Assembly (NCBI RefSeq): GCF_033063295.1
Contig: NZ_JAWJZH010000001.1
Coordinates: forward strand, 1,984,001-2,048,000
From: Nitrosomonas sp. Is35
GTDB taxonomy: Bacteria > Pseudomonadota > Gammaproteobacteria > Burkholderiales > Nitrosomonadaceae
Length of the DNA: 64,000 nt
Direction of reading: 5' to 3'
This document shows, one piece after another, positions 18,347 through 28,508 of this stretch. Positions within the stretch are counted from its first letter, which is position 1. The number at the start of each line of letters is the position of its first letter. Both the position numbers and the translations under genes were made by a program. Below the pieces are notes generated by a model. It saw only the letters and a program-made list of their open reading frames with translations. It was not told the DNA's origin and made no database searches.

Positions 18347-19648
18347 ATGAACCATCAATTCATGGAAGTTACATTTACTCGTATCACTCAGTCCATTACG
18401 CCTATCGCAATCTGCTTCTCACGAACCACCCGGCTGCAGGCGCTCACGGCTGCGGGGATGGTATTGCTGCTGTGCAGCCACACCGCATGGGCCGCTGCAT
18501 TTGGTAAGCTGATACAGCCTTTCGGCAGCTATGGCTTTACCGCGGACGACAATATATTGCGTTTGCGCACTGGTATGGATCCCGTGCCGCTGCTGGGTAC
18601 GAGTAATCTTTTTGATATCTCCCATCGCTTTACCGGCGGCGTGATGTTTGAGAAAGAAGTCGGGCGGCAACGCTTGAATGCGAATTTAAACTGGTCGCAT
18701 ACCCGTTTTGAGAGATTCGACCAGATGAATAATAACCTGAAGAATTTCAGTGGCAGCTGGCGTTGGTTTCTTGGCAACCGTCTGGAAGGTAATATGGGTG
18801 CCAGTTATGTGCAGTCACTGGCGCCGTTTTTGTTTCAGCCGGGCGTTAAAAATGTGAGAACCGAACAAACCGAGTTTTTTAACGCCAGCTGGAGTCTCCA
18901 TCCACGCTGGCGCTTGAATGGCGCTTACACCCGCTACGATCTCAATTCAAACAGTCCCAACTTGCGCTTTCTTAACCGTATTGAAGATCGCTTCGAAGGC
19001 GGAATCGATTTTGTGACATCGGGCAGAAATACCATCGGCGTGCTGTTTCGCGGCACCATCGGTGATTTTCCGGTTCGTGTCCTGGCAGCCGATGGTTCAT
19101 TAACAGACAATAGCTATCATCAGAAAGAGGCATTGGCAAAAATCAACTGGGCCGTAACCGCTAAATCGAATCTTTACGGAACGGGCGGATGGGTAGAGCG
19201 TACCAATGCAAGTTTCCCCGTACGTGACTTTAACGGATTTAATGCCCGCCTAATCTATAGCTGGCAACTCACCGACCGGGTTGGATTATCGGTGAGCGGT
19301 TGGCGCGAGACCGCTGCACTGCAAATGCTTACCGCTAGCTTCAGCCTTAACACCGGGGGCAGTTTTATACCGTATTGGGATATCACACAAAAAGTGAAAC
19401 TCCAAGGAGATTTTTCCTATCAGGATCTGAAGTTTGATAACTTTTCAATCTTTACCGATTCCTTCGCACCGATCGGCACGCACAATACGCTTCGCAATGC
19501 CGCGGTAAAACTCATATACGCCCCCTACCCTGGTTTGCAGCTGATGGCTTCGGTCTATCACAATGATTTACAAACCAATAACAGATTGGGCGGATTTAAC
19601 GCCAATGGCGCCAATATCAATCTGCAATACACGTACGGAAAACGATGA
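18347..19648 (+). CDS. epsL: Exopolysaccharide outer-membrane beta-barrel protein EpsL-like
   Basis: Resembles EpsL, the outer-membrane barrel of PEP-CTERM/exosortase-linked exopolysaccharide operons. From the ATG at 18347 there are 433 residues. A long N-region comes before a signal segment (LTAAGMVLLLCSHTAWA), then AAFGKLIQPFGSYGFTADDN and alternating aromatic/polar strands to the end (YTYGKR), as in a barrel protein. The start is uncertain because several close ATG codons lack a clear Shine-Dalgarno. It overlaps the sugar transferase by four bases (ATGA), so the two are one operon. The rest of a typical eps cluster does not follow. Confidence 0.75.
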   Translation: MNHQFMEVTFTRITQSITPIAICFSRTTRLQALTAAGMVLLLCSHTAWAAAFGKLIQPFGSYGFTADDNILRLRTGMDPVPLLGTSNLFDISHRFTGGVMFEKEVGRQRLNANLNWSHTRFERFDQMNNNLKNFSGSWRWFLGNRLEGNMGASYVQSLAPFLFQPGVKNVRTEQTEFFNASWSLHPRWRLNGAYTRYDLNSNSPNLRFLNRIEDRFEGGIDFVTSGRNTIGVLFRGTIGDFPVRVLAADGSLTDNSYHQKEALAKINWAVTAKSNLYGTGGWVERTNASFPVRDFNGFNARLIYSWQLTDRVGLSVSGWRETAALQMLTASFSLNTGGSFIPYWDITQKVKLQGDFSYQDLKFDNFSIFTDSFAPIGTHNTLRNAAVKLIYAPYPGLQLMASVYHNDLQTNNRLGGFNANGANINLQYTYGKR

Positions 19649-21093
19649 CAGTTAACGATTTACCGATAGTAGCCTTTTTCAAGCATCTGCTCGATCCTTT
19701 TATCATCTGGAGCATGCTGATACTGACCGCCTGGTTGTACGATGAAGATTTCACCAGTTACTACCTGGTGCTGGTCATCATTACCTTTTTCGTTTCCACC
19801 TACATTTACGAGCGCATTCTCATTTACCGCAATTGGCGCAAGGGGCGTTTGTTTGCTTATATGCGCGATACGGTGGTGGGTTGGCTGATGATTATCACTA
19901 TCCTGGTGTTTCTGGGGTATGCCACCAAATTTCACAACCAATTTTCTCCGCAAGTGCTGCTGACTTGGTTCATCGTCACGCCGTTGATGCTGATTGCGAG
20001 CCACATTACGGTGCGAAGCATTATCAACAATCTGTACAACAAGGGTAAATTGCGTTCGGCGATTGTGATCGGGGCGAATGAAAACAGTCTGGCGTTCATT
20101 CGTCACATTGCCGAGCTGCCCTTTTTGCTGATCAGTTATCAGGGTTTCTTCGATGAGCGCAACAGTTCACGCATCGCCGCCGGCAACTTCGGCTCCCAGT
20201 CCGATGAGCCGGATGATCCCTCGTCCGCCGTTGCCATCACCAGACCGGACGACTTCGGTTCGCGTTTGGGGGGATTGGACGATGTTGTTCCTTATATCAA
20301 GAAGCATAATACCGAGATGGTGTTCATCAGTCTGCCGATGTCGTCGCAGCCGCGCATTCAGAAATTGATGGATGAGTTGCCGGATACCACGTCGTCGATC
20401 TATTTTCTGCCCGATATTTATATCTTCGATTTGATGCAGGCGCGTTTCGAGTACATCGGCGATACGCCGGTCGTGGCCATGAACGAGTCGCCTTTCATCG
20501 GTGTCGACGGGGTGGTGAAAAGTATCAGTGACTTTATATTGGCTGTGCTGATCATTATTTTGCTATCACCCATCATGGCGTGTATTGCCTTGGCGGTGAA
20601 AGTCACGTCGCCCGGCCCGGTGATCTTCAAGCAGCGCCGCTATGGTTTGAATGGGGAGGAAATCATCGTGTATAAGTTCCGCTCGATGACGGTGACCGAG
20701 GATGGCGCCACGATTCAACAAGCGAAACAGAACGATCAGCGTCTGACCAAAATCGGCGGCTTCCTGCGCCGCACGTCGTTGGATGAGTTACCGCAGTTCT
20801 TTAATGTGCTAGAAGGTAAAATGAGTATCGTCGGCCCGCGTCCGCACGCAGTGGCGCATAATGAGCTCTACCGCAAGTTAATCAAGGGTTATATGCTGCG
20901 CCATATGGCCAAACCCGGCATCACCGGCTGGGCTCAGGTCAACGGCTGGCGCGGCGAAACCGATGTGCTGGAAAAAATGAAAGCCCGCATCGAACACGAT
21001 CTCTACTACCTCAAAAATTGGTCCATCTGGCTCGACCTCTGGATCATCTTCAAAACCGTCTTGGTCGTCTTCAAAAAAGATAATGCTTACTAA
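19645..21093 (+). CDS. Undecaprenyl-phosphate glucose phosphotransferase (polyisoprenyl-P hexose-1-P transferase)
   Basis: Starts exopolysaccharide repeat-unit synthesis by transferring a hexose-1-phosphate from its UDP-sugar to undecaprenyl phosphate at the inner membrane. The 482 residues show four N-terminal membrane helices (about 10-130) and a CoA-binding/Rossmann-like middle (about 130-290). A membrane insertion follows (about 295-325), then the bacterial sugar-transferase domain with KQRRYGLNGEE, YKFRSM, RRTSLDELPQ, SIVGPRPHA and KPGITGWAQVNG. It is cotranslated with epsL. Glucose is the usual substrate of the WcaJ/EpsB-type family; the exact sugar is not readable here. Confidence 0.9.
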   Translation: MTVNDLPIVAFFKHLLDPFIIWSMLILTAWLYDEDFTSYYLVLVIITFFVSTYIYERILIYRNWRKGRLFAYMRDTVVGWLMIITILVFLGYATKFHNQFSPQVLLTWFIVTPLMLIASHITVRSIINNLYNKGKLRSAIVIGANENSLAFIRHIAELPFLLISYQGFFDERNSSRIAAGNFGSQSDEPDDPSSAVAITRPDDFGSRLGGLDDVVPYIKKHNTEMVFISLPMSSQPRIQKLMDELPDTTSSIYFLPDIYIFDLMQARFEYIGDTPVVAMNESPFIGVDGVVKSISDFILAVLIIILLSPIMACIALAVKVTSPGPVIFKQRRYGLNGEEIIVYKFRSMTVTEDGATIQQAKQNDQRLTKIGGFLRRTSLDELPQFFNVLEGKMSIVGPRPHAVAHNELYRKLIKGYMLRHMAKPGITGWAQVNGWRGETDVLEKMKARIEHDLYYLKNWSIWLDLWIIFKTVLVVFKKDNAY

Positions 21094-21171
21094 CTTAGGA
21101 AAATTCGATATGACAATGTCATCGGATGAAGAAACACGATAAAAATCTTTGAAAGACAATATTCCAATTGA

Positions 21172-21201
21172 AAAAGGCCAGCCATTCTAACTGGCCCTTC
21201 C
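21172..21201. terminator. Weak bidirectional hairpin between convergent genes
   Basis: The inverted repeat GGCCAG/CTGGCC (21176-21181 with 21191-21196) is flanked by A-rich and pyrimidine-rich sides. It lies between the sugar-transferase stop and the end of the convergent membrane gene. The stem is short. Confidence 0.4.
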
Positions 21202-21210
21202 CTTTACTGC

Positions 21211-21603
21211 TTATACAAAAATAGCAGTCAATTTCGCTACCAATCCATTCAATATAGGTTGGAATACACCCAAGAAATTATTCAATTGCAGCACGCCAAC
21301 GATAAGTATCATTAAACCGCCAGCAACAATTCCATATTTGAGACCCCGTGCAAAATTGGCCGATGCCGGAGCACGCGTGTATGTCTGATTGGAAAACGCC
21401 AAAAATATTTTTAATATCCCCAGTAACACACCCGTGGCAATACAGCCTAGAAATAGATGCAGCGCACAAAAGATTCGCTTGGTCAGATTCTCGTCAGCGA
21501 ACTCAAGACTTGAGAAGCGAAGACAAACAATAATCACAAAGAGCAAAATGAGGGAGTTCCAAAAACCTCCGAATCTCATTCTAAACTCACTTTCCATACT
21601 CAT
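21211..21603 (-). CDS. Small integral membrane protein, unknown
   Basis: Not recognised. The 130 residues have three to four hydrophobic segments (about 14-30, 42-68, 88-108 and a weaker one near the end), with the N terminus in the cytoplasm by the positive-inside rule. The start is preceded by GAGAGGAA. It stands alone between the sugar transferase and the suf operon, on the opposite strand to both. Confidence 0.6.
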   Translation of the reverse strand: MSMESEFRMRFGGFWNSLILLFVIIVCLRFSSLEFADENLTKRIFCALHLFLGCIATGVLLGILKIFLAFSNQTYTRAPASANFARGLKYGIVAGGLMILIVGVLQLNNFLGVFQPILNGLVAKLTAIFV

Positions 21604-21905
21604 ATTCCTCTCCCTCTTAACAAAATAATTTAAAGATTATCCAAACTTATAAAACCATCAAAAACGATCATGAATTCATGTATTCGACGTCAGCAAAAAT
21701 CGAGTATGCATGCACAAAACCGATCACTCTTTTTTATTTTCCAGGCTATTTTAGAGCTTGATGATTATAGCTAAATTAGTTCTATTTGTAGTCTCACCCC
21801 ATAACAAATTTATTCATTTTGTTTTCACTTATCTATCATCCAGTTAACCATTAACCAAGAGTGCATTCCCAGCAAATCCCTGCAAGCTTCACATAAAAAA
21901 GATTT

Positions 21906-21958
21906 ATAGTTGACTAAATCAATCGGGTATTGTATAGTTGACTATATTGATCAAGTAT
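21906..21958 (+). promoter_or_regulatory. iscR-suf promoter with tandem type-1 IscR boxes
   Basis: Two 25-base sites, 21906-21930 and 21934-21958, fit the E. coli type-1 IscR consensus (ATASYYGACTRWWWYAGTCRRSTAT) with one and two mismatches. They repeat with a 28-base period. A promoter lies in them: -35 TTGACT at 21910-21915 and -10 TATAGT at 21933-21938, 17 bases apart. Binding of [2Fe-2S]-IscR would cover both elements, so autorepression of the whole operon is expected. The rest of 21604-22021 is A/T-rich with no gene seen. A Shine-Dalgarno AAGGAG precedes the iscR ATG. Confidence 0.85.
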
Positions 21959-22021
21959 TATTTAACAACAAGTATTTTATATATAACCATCAACCCATCC
22001 GATTCTTACAAGGAGTCAATC

Positions 22022-22483
22022 ATGAGATTAACAACGAAAGGAAGATTTGCAGTAACTGCACTATTAGATCTTGCTTTACAACAAAGCAATCATCCCGTAA
22101 CGCTAGCTGACATCAGTCAACGGCAAAAAATCTCGCTCTCGTATTTGGAGCAGCTGTTCGCAAAATTGCGCCAATCTGAGCTTGTGGATAGTGTTCGTGG
22201 TCCTGGGGGCGGTTACTGCTTGGCGAAAGATTTGGACAAAGTTTCGGTGGCCGATATCATTCTCGCCGTCGATGAGCCTATTGACGCAACCCAATGTGGT
22301 GGTAAAGAAAATTGTCATAACGACGGAAAGTGCATGACACATGACTTATGGGCAAAACTGAATGAACTTATTTTCGAATATCTGGGTGCGGTAACACTTA
22401 AAGAATTGGTTGATAATCAAATCAATCAACAAGGTGACACCATTATGCCGCTCCTTGATATGCGTGAATCAACCGCTGCGTAA
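22022..22483 (+). CDS. iscR: Fe-S cluster-responsive Rrf2-family repressor IscR
   Basis: The regulator of Fe-S assembly, 153 residues from the ATG at 22022 (MRLTTKGRF, preceded by AAGGAG); the frame is open for 28 codons further upstream but without homology. An N-terminal winged helix-turn-helix is followed by the cluster-binding loop with C92, C98, C104 and H107 (THDLW), the same positions as in E. coli IscR. The C-terminal extension is a little longer than necessary for binding. Its own promoter carries two IscR boxes. It heads the sufABCDSU-nfu operon. Confidence 0.95.
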   Translation: MRLTTKGRFAVTALLDLALQQSNHPVTLADISQRQKISLSYLEQLFAKLRQSELVDSVRGPGGGYCLAKDLDKVSVADIILAVDEPIDATQCGGKENCHNDGKCMTHDLWAKLNELIFEYLGAVTLKELVDNQINQQGDTIMPLLDMRESTAA

Positions 22484-22666
22484 ATTGAAACCAGTTGATC
22501 AAAGCACTCAATTTGCCATGAAATCACAATACTTTACAGAACATTTTAATTGAATCCGTGTCCAATTTTCCGGTAACTTCATTGATATCTGAAGCCCGTT
22601 TAATAGCACGGAATTCATAAAATTAAAGTATCGCACCTGATTTTAAATTGAGAAAATTGAACTGTT

Positions 22667-23008
22667 ATGCCAATCACATTAACTGAAAATGCCGCGAAAC
22701 ATGTCCGGCAACAACTTGCAAAACGGGGTAAGGGTTTTGCCCTGCGCGTCGGAATCAAGAAATCCGGCTGTTCGGGCTTTGCTTATACCTTTGACTATGC
22801 GGATGAGATCAATTCGAATGATCAATTATTCGAGTCTCATGAAACCAAGGTGGTTGTAGATACCAACAGCTTGCCTTATCTGGACGGATCGCAAATTGAT
22901 TTTACCAAAGAAGGTCTTAATTATTCTTTCAAATTTATCAATCCTAATATTGATAATACCTGCGGCTGCGGCGATAGTTTCAGTGTTAAAGAATCTGCTA
23001 AGATTTAA
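22667..23008 (+). CDS. sufA: A-type Fe-S carrier protein
   Basis: An IscA/SufA/ErpA-type carrier that receives clusters from the SUF scaffold and hands them to apo-enzymes. The 113 residues contain the three conserved cysteines C35 (SGCSGFAY), C99 and C101 (CGCGDSF). Its place between iscR and sufB favours the name SufA over IscA. The 183 bases separating it from iscR hold no recognised element, and the ribosome site is weak. Confidence 0.92.
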   Translation: MPITLTENAAKHVRQQLAKRGKGFALRVGIKKSGCSGFAYTFDYADEINSNDQLFESHETKVVVDTNSLPYLDGSQIDFTKEGLNYSFKFINPNIDNTCGCGDSFSVKESAKI

Positions 23009-23129
23009 GCAACAACAACTTCAATTACAATGGTTTCTCAATTTGCGAATTAACCAAACCAGCTATCCGGCAATTTAAGATTCAAAGCGATCTGTTTCAA
23101 ACAAAAGATACTAAAAAGGAATAAACCAA

Positions 23130-24566
23130 ATGAGTGCAGTATTGCAAAGTCTGGTTAATCAACCGTACAAACATGGCTTCGTTACCGATATTGAGTCCGA
23201 TATCGCCCCTAAGGGATTAAATGAAGAAATAATCCGGTTAATATCGGCTAAAAAAAATGAACCCGAGTGGCTTTTGTCATTCCGTCTGAAAGCCTATGAA
23301 AAATGGCTGACCATGACCGCACCCGAATGGCAGAATGTGCACTATCCAAAAATCGATTTCCAGGATATCAGCTACTATTCAGCACCAAAGCCGAAGAAAA
23401 AACTGGCCAGCATGGACGAAGTCGATCCTGAATTATTACGCACATTTGAAAAGCTGGGCGTGCCGATGCACGAACGCGCTGCACTGGCCGGTGTCGCTGT
23501 CGATGTGATATTCGATAGTGTTTCAGTGGCCACCACTTACAAGCAAAAACTGGCGGAAGTAGGCATTATTTTCTGTTCCATCTCGGAAGCAGTACATACT
23601 CACCCTGAGCTCATTCAGAAATACCTGGGGTCTGTTGTGCCGGTTGGCGACAATTACTTTGCAGCCTTGAATTCCGCAGTATTCACCGATGGTTCTTTCT
23701 GTTTCATTCCGAAAGGCGTCAAATGCCCCATGGATTTATCAACCTATTTCCGCATTAACACGGAAGGTTCCGGGCAATTTGAAAGAACGCTCATCATAGC
23801 GGAAGAAGGTGCATCCGTTTCCTATCTAGAAGGCTGCACTGCTCCGCGATTCGATACGAATCAACTGCATGCTGCTGTTGTTGAACTGATCGCCTTGGAT
23901 AATGCGGATATTAAATATTCAACGGTACAAAATTGGTATGCCGGTGATGAAAATGGTGTCGGCGGTATTTATAACTTCGTCACGAAACGAGGACTGGCCA
24001 AAGGCGTCAATTCTCGGATTTCCTGGACGCAAGTGGAAACCGGCTCTGCGATCACATGGAAATATCCCTCTTGCATTTTGCGCGGCGATAACTCTGTTGG
24101 CGAATTTTATTCGGTCGCGGTCACGAACAATTATCAACAGGCCGATACCGGCACCAAAATGATCCATATTGGAAAAAACACACGCAGCACCATCGTCAGC
24201 AAAGGCATTACCGCAGGTCATTCCAATAGCAGCTATCGCGGATTGGTGCGAATTGCGCCAACTGCGGAAGGTGCACGCAACTATTCGCAATGCGACTCCA
24301 TGCTGATCGGTGACCAATGTGGCGCGCATACGTTTCCATATATTCAGGTGCACAATAACAGCGCCAAGGTTGAGCATGAAGCTTCCACGTCAAAAATCGG
24401 TGAAGATCAGCTCTTTTACTTTTCACAACGCGGCATAGACGCCGAAGAAGCTGTCTCGATGATTATCAATGGTTTCTGCAAAGATGTATTTCAACAATTA
24501 CCGATGGAATTCGCGGTTGAAGCTACCAAGCTTCTGAGCTTCAAACTGGAGGGCAGTGTCGGATGA
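23130..24566 (+). CDS. sufB: Fe-S cluster scaffold subunit SufB
   Basis: The scaffold subunit of the cytoplasmic SufBC2D complex on which [4Fe-4S] clusters are built, 478 residues, near the family norm (E. coli 495). Recognisable blocks are [31 protein letters not shown], the WAG-like [10 protein letters not shown] segment and, near the end, [21 protein letters not shown] Shine-Dalgarno AAAGGA precedes the ATG. The stop overlaps sufC by four bases. Confidence 0.97.
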   Translation: MSAVLQSLVNQPYKHGFVTDIESDIAPKGLNEEIIRLISAKKNEPEWLLSFRLKAYEKWLTMTAPEWQNVHYPKIDFQDISYYSAPKPKKKLASMDEVDPELLRTFEKLGVPMHERAALAGVAVDVIFDSVSVATTYKQKLAEVGIIFCSISEAVHTHPELIQKYLGSVVPVGDNYFAALNSAVFTDGSFCFIPKGVKCPMDLSTYFRINTEGSGQFERTLIIAEEGASVSYLEGCTAPRFDTNQLHAAVVELIALDNADIKYSTVQNWYAGDENGVGGIYNFVTKRGLAKGVNSRISWTQVETGSAITWKYPSCILRGDNSVGEFYSVAVTNNYQQADTGTKMIHIGKNTRSTIVSKGITAGHSNSSYRGLVRIAPTAEGARNYSQCDSMLIGDQCGAHTFPYIQVHNNSAKVEHEASTSKIGEDQLFYFSQRGIDAEEAVSMIINGFCKDVFQQLPMEFAVEATKLLSFKLEGSVG

Positions 24567-25357
24567 TTATTGCAAATAGTCCCACCATCCTTTCGGTGCA
24601 AGGCCTGCGCGCCAGCATCAACGGTACTGAAATTCTCAAAGGAATCGATCTTACGGTCAGAAGTGGCGAAATACATGCCATCATGGGCTTGAATGGATCG
24701 GGTAAAAGCACTTTTGCCAAAGTGCTGGCAGGTCATTCCGCGTATGAAGTCACCGGCGGATCGATTCAATTTGAAGATAAAAACTTGTTGGAATTACCAC
24801 CCGAAGAACGTGCCCGTGCCGGATTATTCCTGGCTTTCCAATATCCGATTGAAATTCCAGGCGTAGCCAACACGCAATTCCTTCGCCTTGCCTATAACAC
24901 GGTACAAACGCAACGCGGCAAAGAAGAATTGGATCCGCTCGAATTCGATGATTTTGTGCGTGAGAAAATGAAACTACTGGAAATGAAAGCTGATTTTCTC
25001 GACCGCAGTGTCAATGAAGGTTTTTCCGGTGGTGAAAAGAAACGTAACGAAATTTTGCAGATGGCGTTATTGGAACCCAGATTGAGCATACTCGATGAAA
25101 CCGACTCGGGTCTCGATATCGATGCGCTCAAAATCGTCGCCAATGGCGTCAACCGGATCACCAACAAAGACAATGCAACGATTCTGGTAACCCATTATCA
25201 GCGCTTATTGGATTATATCGTGCCCGATTTTGTGCATGTCATGCAGGCAGGCCGCATTGTCATGACCGGCGGCAAAGAGCTCGCATTGGAACTGGAAACA
25301 CGCGGTTATGACTGGATCACTGCGAACAAGCAACCGGCTGCCGGAGTTAGCGCATGA
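24563..25357 (+). CDS. sufC: Fe-S assembly ATPase SufC
   Basis: The ABC-type ATPase of the SufBC2D complex; it is soluble, not a transporter. The 264 residues have Walker [10 protein letters not shown] with K48, the signature [10 protein letters not shown], Walker [13 protein letters not shown] and a switch His in [10 protein letters not shown]. It is coupled by ATGA overlaps to sufB upstream and sufD downstream. In this copy, as in the family, the LDE of Walker B is followed by TDSGLD. Confidence 0.97.
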   Translation: MIIANSPTILSVQGLRASINGTEILKGIDLTVRSGEIHAIMGLNGSGKSTFAKVLAGHSAYEVTGGSIQFEDKNLLELPPEERARAGLFLAFQYPIEIPGVANTQFLRLAYNTVQTQRGKEELDPLEFDDFVREKMKLLEMKADFLDRSVNEGFSGGEKKRNEILQMALLEPRLSILDETDSGLDIDALKIVANGVNRITNKDNATILVTHYQRLLDYIVPDFVHVMQAGRIVMTGGKELALELETRGYDWITANKQPAAGVSA

Positions 25358-26661
25358 GTGAAGCGATCAGTACCAGCTACCTTGAATGCCTGCTGAAGTC
25401 CTGGCAGGCGAAGCCGGCTGAATCACGCGCTTGGTTGAATCAATTGCGCGCTCAGGCCATCGATTGCGTCAGTACACAAAAACTGCCGACCAAGCGTGAC
25501 GAGGAATGGCGCTTTACGGATATTTCACCGCTCACCACTCTGCCCTATCGGCCATCTCAACCGGATCCGACCCTAAAAATAGAAGACATTCAGCATTTGT
25601 TTCTGAATGAGGCTAAAAATCGTCTGGTGTTTGTTGACGGTCACTTTTCTCAGTCATTATCGGCCATCGCCGAACCTGCGGCACTGATCGCTGGTAATCT
25701 CTCGGCATTGCTATCCACGCAGGCATCGATACTGGAATCTCATCTGGGTCAATACGTGCCATTTGACCACAATGTGTTTGCCGCATTGAATACCGCTTTT
25801 TTGCAGGATGGCGCTGTCGTCATCGTGCCCAAAAATACCGTCATTGCTGAACCGGTTCACCTGTTGTTCATTGCAACACAACATGAAGTCACCAGTTACC
25901 CGCGTTGCTTGTTAATCGGCGAAACGGGCAGTCATGTTACGTTGATCGAAGATTATGTCGCACTTCAGCACGCGGCTTACATTACCAATTCAGTCACGGA
26001 AATCAGTCTGGCCGCAAATGCACAGGCCAAGCATATTCGCGTGCAACGCGAAAGCGCGCAAGCTTTTCATTTGGCGAATTGCGCGGTATCGCTCGCCCAT
26101 GCCAGCAATTATCAATCGGTCAGCATTTCGCTAGGATCGCAGATTTCGCGCTATAACCTGGATGTGCGTTTAACCGATGAAGCAGCTGAATGCACCATAG
26201 ACGGATTGACTTTGATATCGGATCGCCAGCTGGCCGATACCCATACTTGTATCGATCATGCCAAACCGAATGGCACCAGCCATCAGCAACACAAGTGCAT
26301 CGCCGATGACGCCGCGCACGCCGTGTTTAATGGAAAAATCATCGTACGCCCTCAGGCACAACGCACTAACTCATCGCAATCCAGCCGTAACTTATTGCTG
26401 AGTAAAACAGCACAAGTGGATACCAAACCGCAGCTGGAAATTTTTGCCGATGATGTGAAATGCTCGCACGGTGCAACGGTCGGGCAGCTCGATCAGGAAG
26501 AAATTTTTTATTTGCGCAGCCGGGGTTTGTCAGAAACGGCCGCACGCAATTTATTAACGTATGCCTTTGGTGCCGAAATTATCAGCCATATCCCTGTCTC
26601 TTCGCTGAGACAGCAACTCGAGCAAGCGGTACTCGATCAAACGCAGAGTAACCCATCATGA
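25354..26661 (+). CDS. sufD: Fe-S assembly subunit SufD
   Basis: The partner of SufB in SufBC2D, 435 residues. The N-terminal helical part contains [12 protein letters not shown] and the beta-helix core contains [14 protein letters not shown]. The conserved C-terminal block has [20 protein letters not shown] and YLRSRGLSE, the usual SufD end with Cys and His involved in cluster assembly. It has four-base overlaps with sufC and sufS. Confidence 0.96.
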   Translation: MSEAISTSYLECLLKSWQAKPAESRAWLNQLRAQAIDCVSTQKLPTKRDEEWRFTDISPLTTLPYRPSQPDPTLKIEDIQHLFLNEAKNRLVFVDGHFSQSLSAIAEPAALIAGNLSALLSTQASILESHLGQYVPFDHNVFAALNTAFLQDGAVVIVPKNTVIAEPVHLLFIATQHEVTSYPRCLLIGETGSHVTLIEDYVALQHAAYITNSVTEISLAANAQAKHIRVQRESAQAFHLANCAVSLAHASNYQSVSISLGSQISRYNLDVRLTDEAAECTIDGLTLISDRQLADTHTCIDHAKPNGTSHQQHKCIADDAAHAVFNGKIIVRPQAQRTNSSQSSRNLLLSKTAQVDTKPQLEIFADDVKCSHGATVGQLDQEEIFYLRSRGLSETAARNLLTYAFGAEIISHIPVSSLRQQLEQAVLDQTQSNPS

Positions 26662-27917
26662 CGCCAGCGAATGCTTCTTTGAAATCTGACGTTTCTTCCA
26701 GTCCGGATTGGGAAAAGATTCGCGCCGATTTTCCGATTTTGCAACTCCACATTGATGGCAAGCCATTGGCCTACCTTGACAATGCAGCATCCAGTCAAAT
26801 GCCGCAACAAGTGATTGATCGTTTGGTGCGATATCAGACAACGCAACACGCCAACATCAACCGTGCTGTCCATTATTTATCCGAAGTCGCCACGCTGGAG
26901 TATCACAACGCGCGATGCAAGTTGCAGCAATTCATCAATGCACGCGAAGACCGGGAAGTCATTTTCACCAGCGGCACGACCGATTCCATTAACCTGGTAA
27001 TGCATGGTTATGGCCGGAAATTCATCAAAGCAGGCGATGAAATCATTCTGACCACATTGGAGCATCACTCCAACATCGTGCCGTGGCAAATGCTTGCTAA
27101 CGAGAAAGGCGCAACGATCTGTGTTGTTCCGGTCAATGACAAGGGCGAACTGGAAGTTGATGAATATGAGAAACTATTTAACGAACGTACCAAGTTTGTC
27201 GGCCTGATCCACGTATCAAATGCACTCGGCACGATCAATCCCATCAAAGGAATGATCGATTTCGCGCATCGGCACGGTGTGCCGGTATTGATTGACGGTG
27301 CGCAGGCAGCTCCGCATATCACCATCGACGTGCAAGCGCTCGATTGCGATTTTTACACCTTCTCCGCTCATAAACTGTGCGGCCCGACCGGTATCGGCAT
27401 TCTTTATGGCAAAGCGGCCTTGCTTGAAGCGATGCAACCCTTTAAAGGCGGTGGCGATATGATCACTTCCGTCACATTTGAGAAAACGATCTACAACACC
27501 ATTCCGCACAAATTCGAGGCTGGCACGCCGCCAATCGCTGCCGCCATCGGTTTCGGTGCAGCCGTTGACTATTTGACGGCAATCGGTATCGAACAAATCG
27601 CTGCGTATGAATTAGGATTACTGAAGTATGCGACGGCATGCCTCAACGACATTCCCGGGGTCAGAATCATCGGCACCGCCGCAGAGAAAACAGCGGTCAT
27701 TTCGTTCGCCATCGACGGCATTCATCCGCATGATATCGGCACCATCCTGAATCAGGATGGCGTTGCAGTCCGTACCGGACATCACTGCGCCCAACCCGTC
27801 ATGCAACGCTTTAATGTACCGGCCACTTCCCGCGCCTCATTTGCTTTTTATAATAAGAAAACAGAAGTTGATGCTTTGGTGGCGGGCATAAAAACTGTCC
27901 AAAAGATTTTTTTATAA
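26658..27917 (+). CDS. sufS: SufS-type cysteine desulfurase
   Basis: A PLP enzyme that removes sulfur from L-cysteine as a protein persulfide for cluster building, 419 residues. PLP lysine K239 lies in SAHKLCGPTG, and the persulfide-carrying C377 in RTGHHCAQP is typical of type II (SufS) desulfurases. A helper is needed for sulfur transfer: the adjacent SufU-type protein is the likely one, since no sufE is present in the window. The stop and the next start share a base (TAATG). Confidence 0.96.
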   Translation: MTPANASLKSDVSSSPDWEKIRADFPILQLHIDGKPLAYLDNAASSQMPQQVIDRLVRYQTTQHANINRAVHYLSEVATLEYHNARCKLQQFINAREDREVIFTSGTTDSINLVMHGYGRKFIKAGDEIILTTLEHHSNIVPWQMLANEKGATICVVPVNDKGELEVDEYEKLFNERTKFVGLIHVSNALGTINPIKGMIDFAHRHGVPVLIDGAQAAPHITIDVQALDCDFYTFSAHKLCGPTGIGILYGKAALLEAMQPFKGGGDMITSVTFEKTIYNTIPHKFEAGTPPIAAAIGFGAAVDYLTAIGIEQIAAYELGLLKYATACLNDIPGVRIIGTAAEKTAVISFAIDGIHPHDIGTILNQDGVAVRTGHHCAQPVMQRFNVPATSRASFAFYNKKTEVDALVAGIKTVQKIFL

Positions 27918-28396
27918 TGCATACCAATTCATTGTATCAAGAGGTCATCCTTGACCATAACCGGAAACCGCGCAACTACGGTAAACTGGATCATGCCAGC
28001 CATCATGCCACCGGGCATAACCCGCTCTGTGGTGATCGCCTGGATATTACGCTGCAACTGGAAGATGATCAGATCAACAACATCGCGTTTCAAGGTGAAT
28101 CCTGCGCCATCTGCAAAGCATCCGCTTCGATGATGACTGCGGCGGTCAAGGGAAAGTCGCGCGCGAACGCGGAAACATTGATTCATGAATTCCGTGAACT
28201 GGCTACCGGAAAACTGGATACCAATCAACCGCATCATCTGGGCCGGTTAACTGTTTTTTCCGGCATACGGGATCTGCCGACACGGGTCAAATGCGCGATT
28301 CTACCGTGGCATACATTACATGCCGCATTGAATTCGCTCGATAGCGCATCGACTGAAGCAGACGATTCCGCGCCAACGATGCCGGATCATTCTTGA
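27917..28396 (+). CDS. sufU: SufU-type zinc-dependent sulfur-transfer protein
   Basis: An IscU-fold protein that accepts sulfur from SufS. The 159 residues contain the ligand set C38-x-D40, C63 and C126, matching the zinc site of B. subtilis SufU. The long insertion between the second and third cysteines (about 18 residues more than IscU) also marks SufU rather than the IscU scaffold, and the HSCBA-binding LPPVK motif of IscU is missing. It directly follows sufS. Confidence 0.92.
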   Translation: MHTNSLYQEVILDHNRKPRNYGKLDHASHHATGHNPLCGDRLDITLQLEDDQINNIAFQGESCAICKASASMMTAAVKGKSRANAETLIHEFRELATGKLDTNQPHHLGRLTVFSGIRDLPTRVKCAILPWHTLHAALNSLDSASTEADDSAPTMPDHS

Positions 28397-28508
28397 TGTA
28401 ACAAAACAACGTTCAACGCCAGGTTCGTATATGCCGATTCGATCTCATATTGCGGCCCTGTGTAGCCCCATTGATTAACTGCTGGACTCAATATTAACAC
28501 CCATCAAA

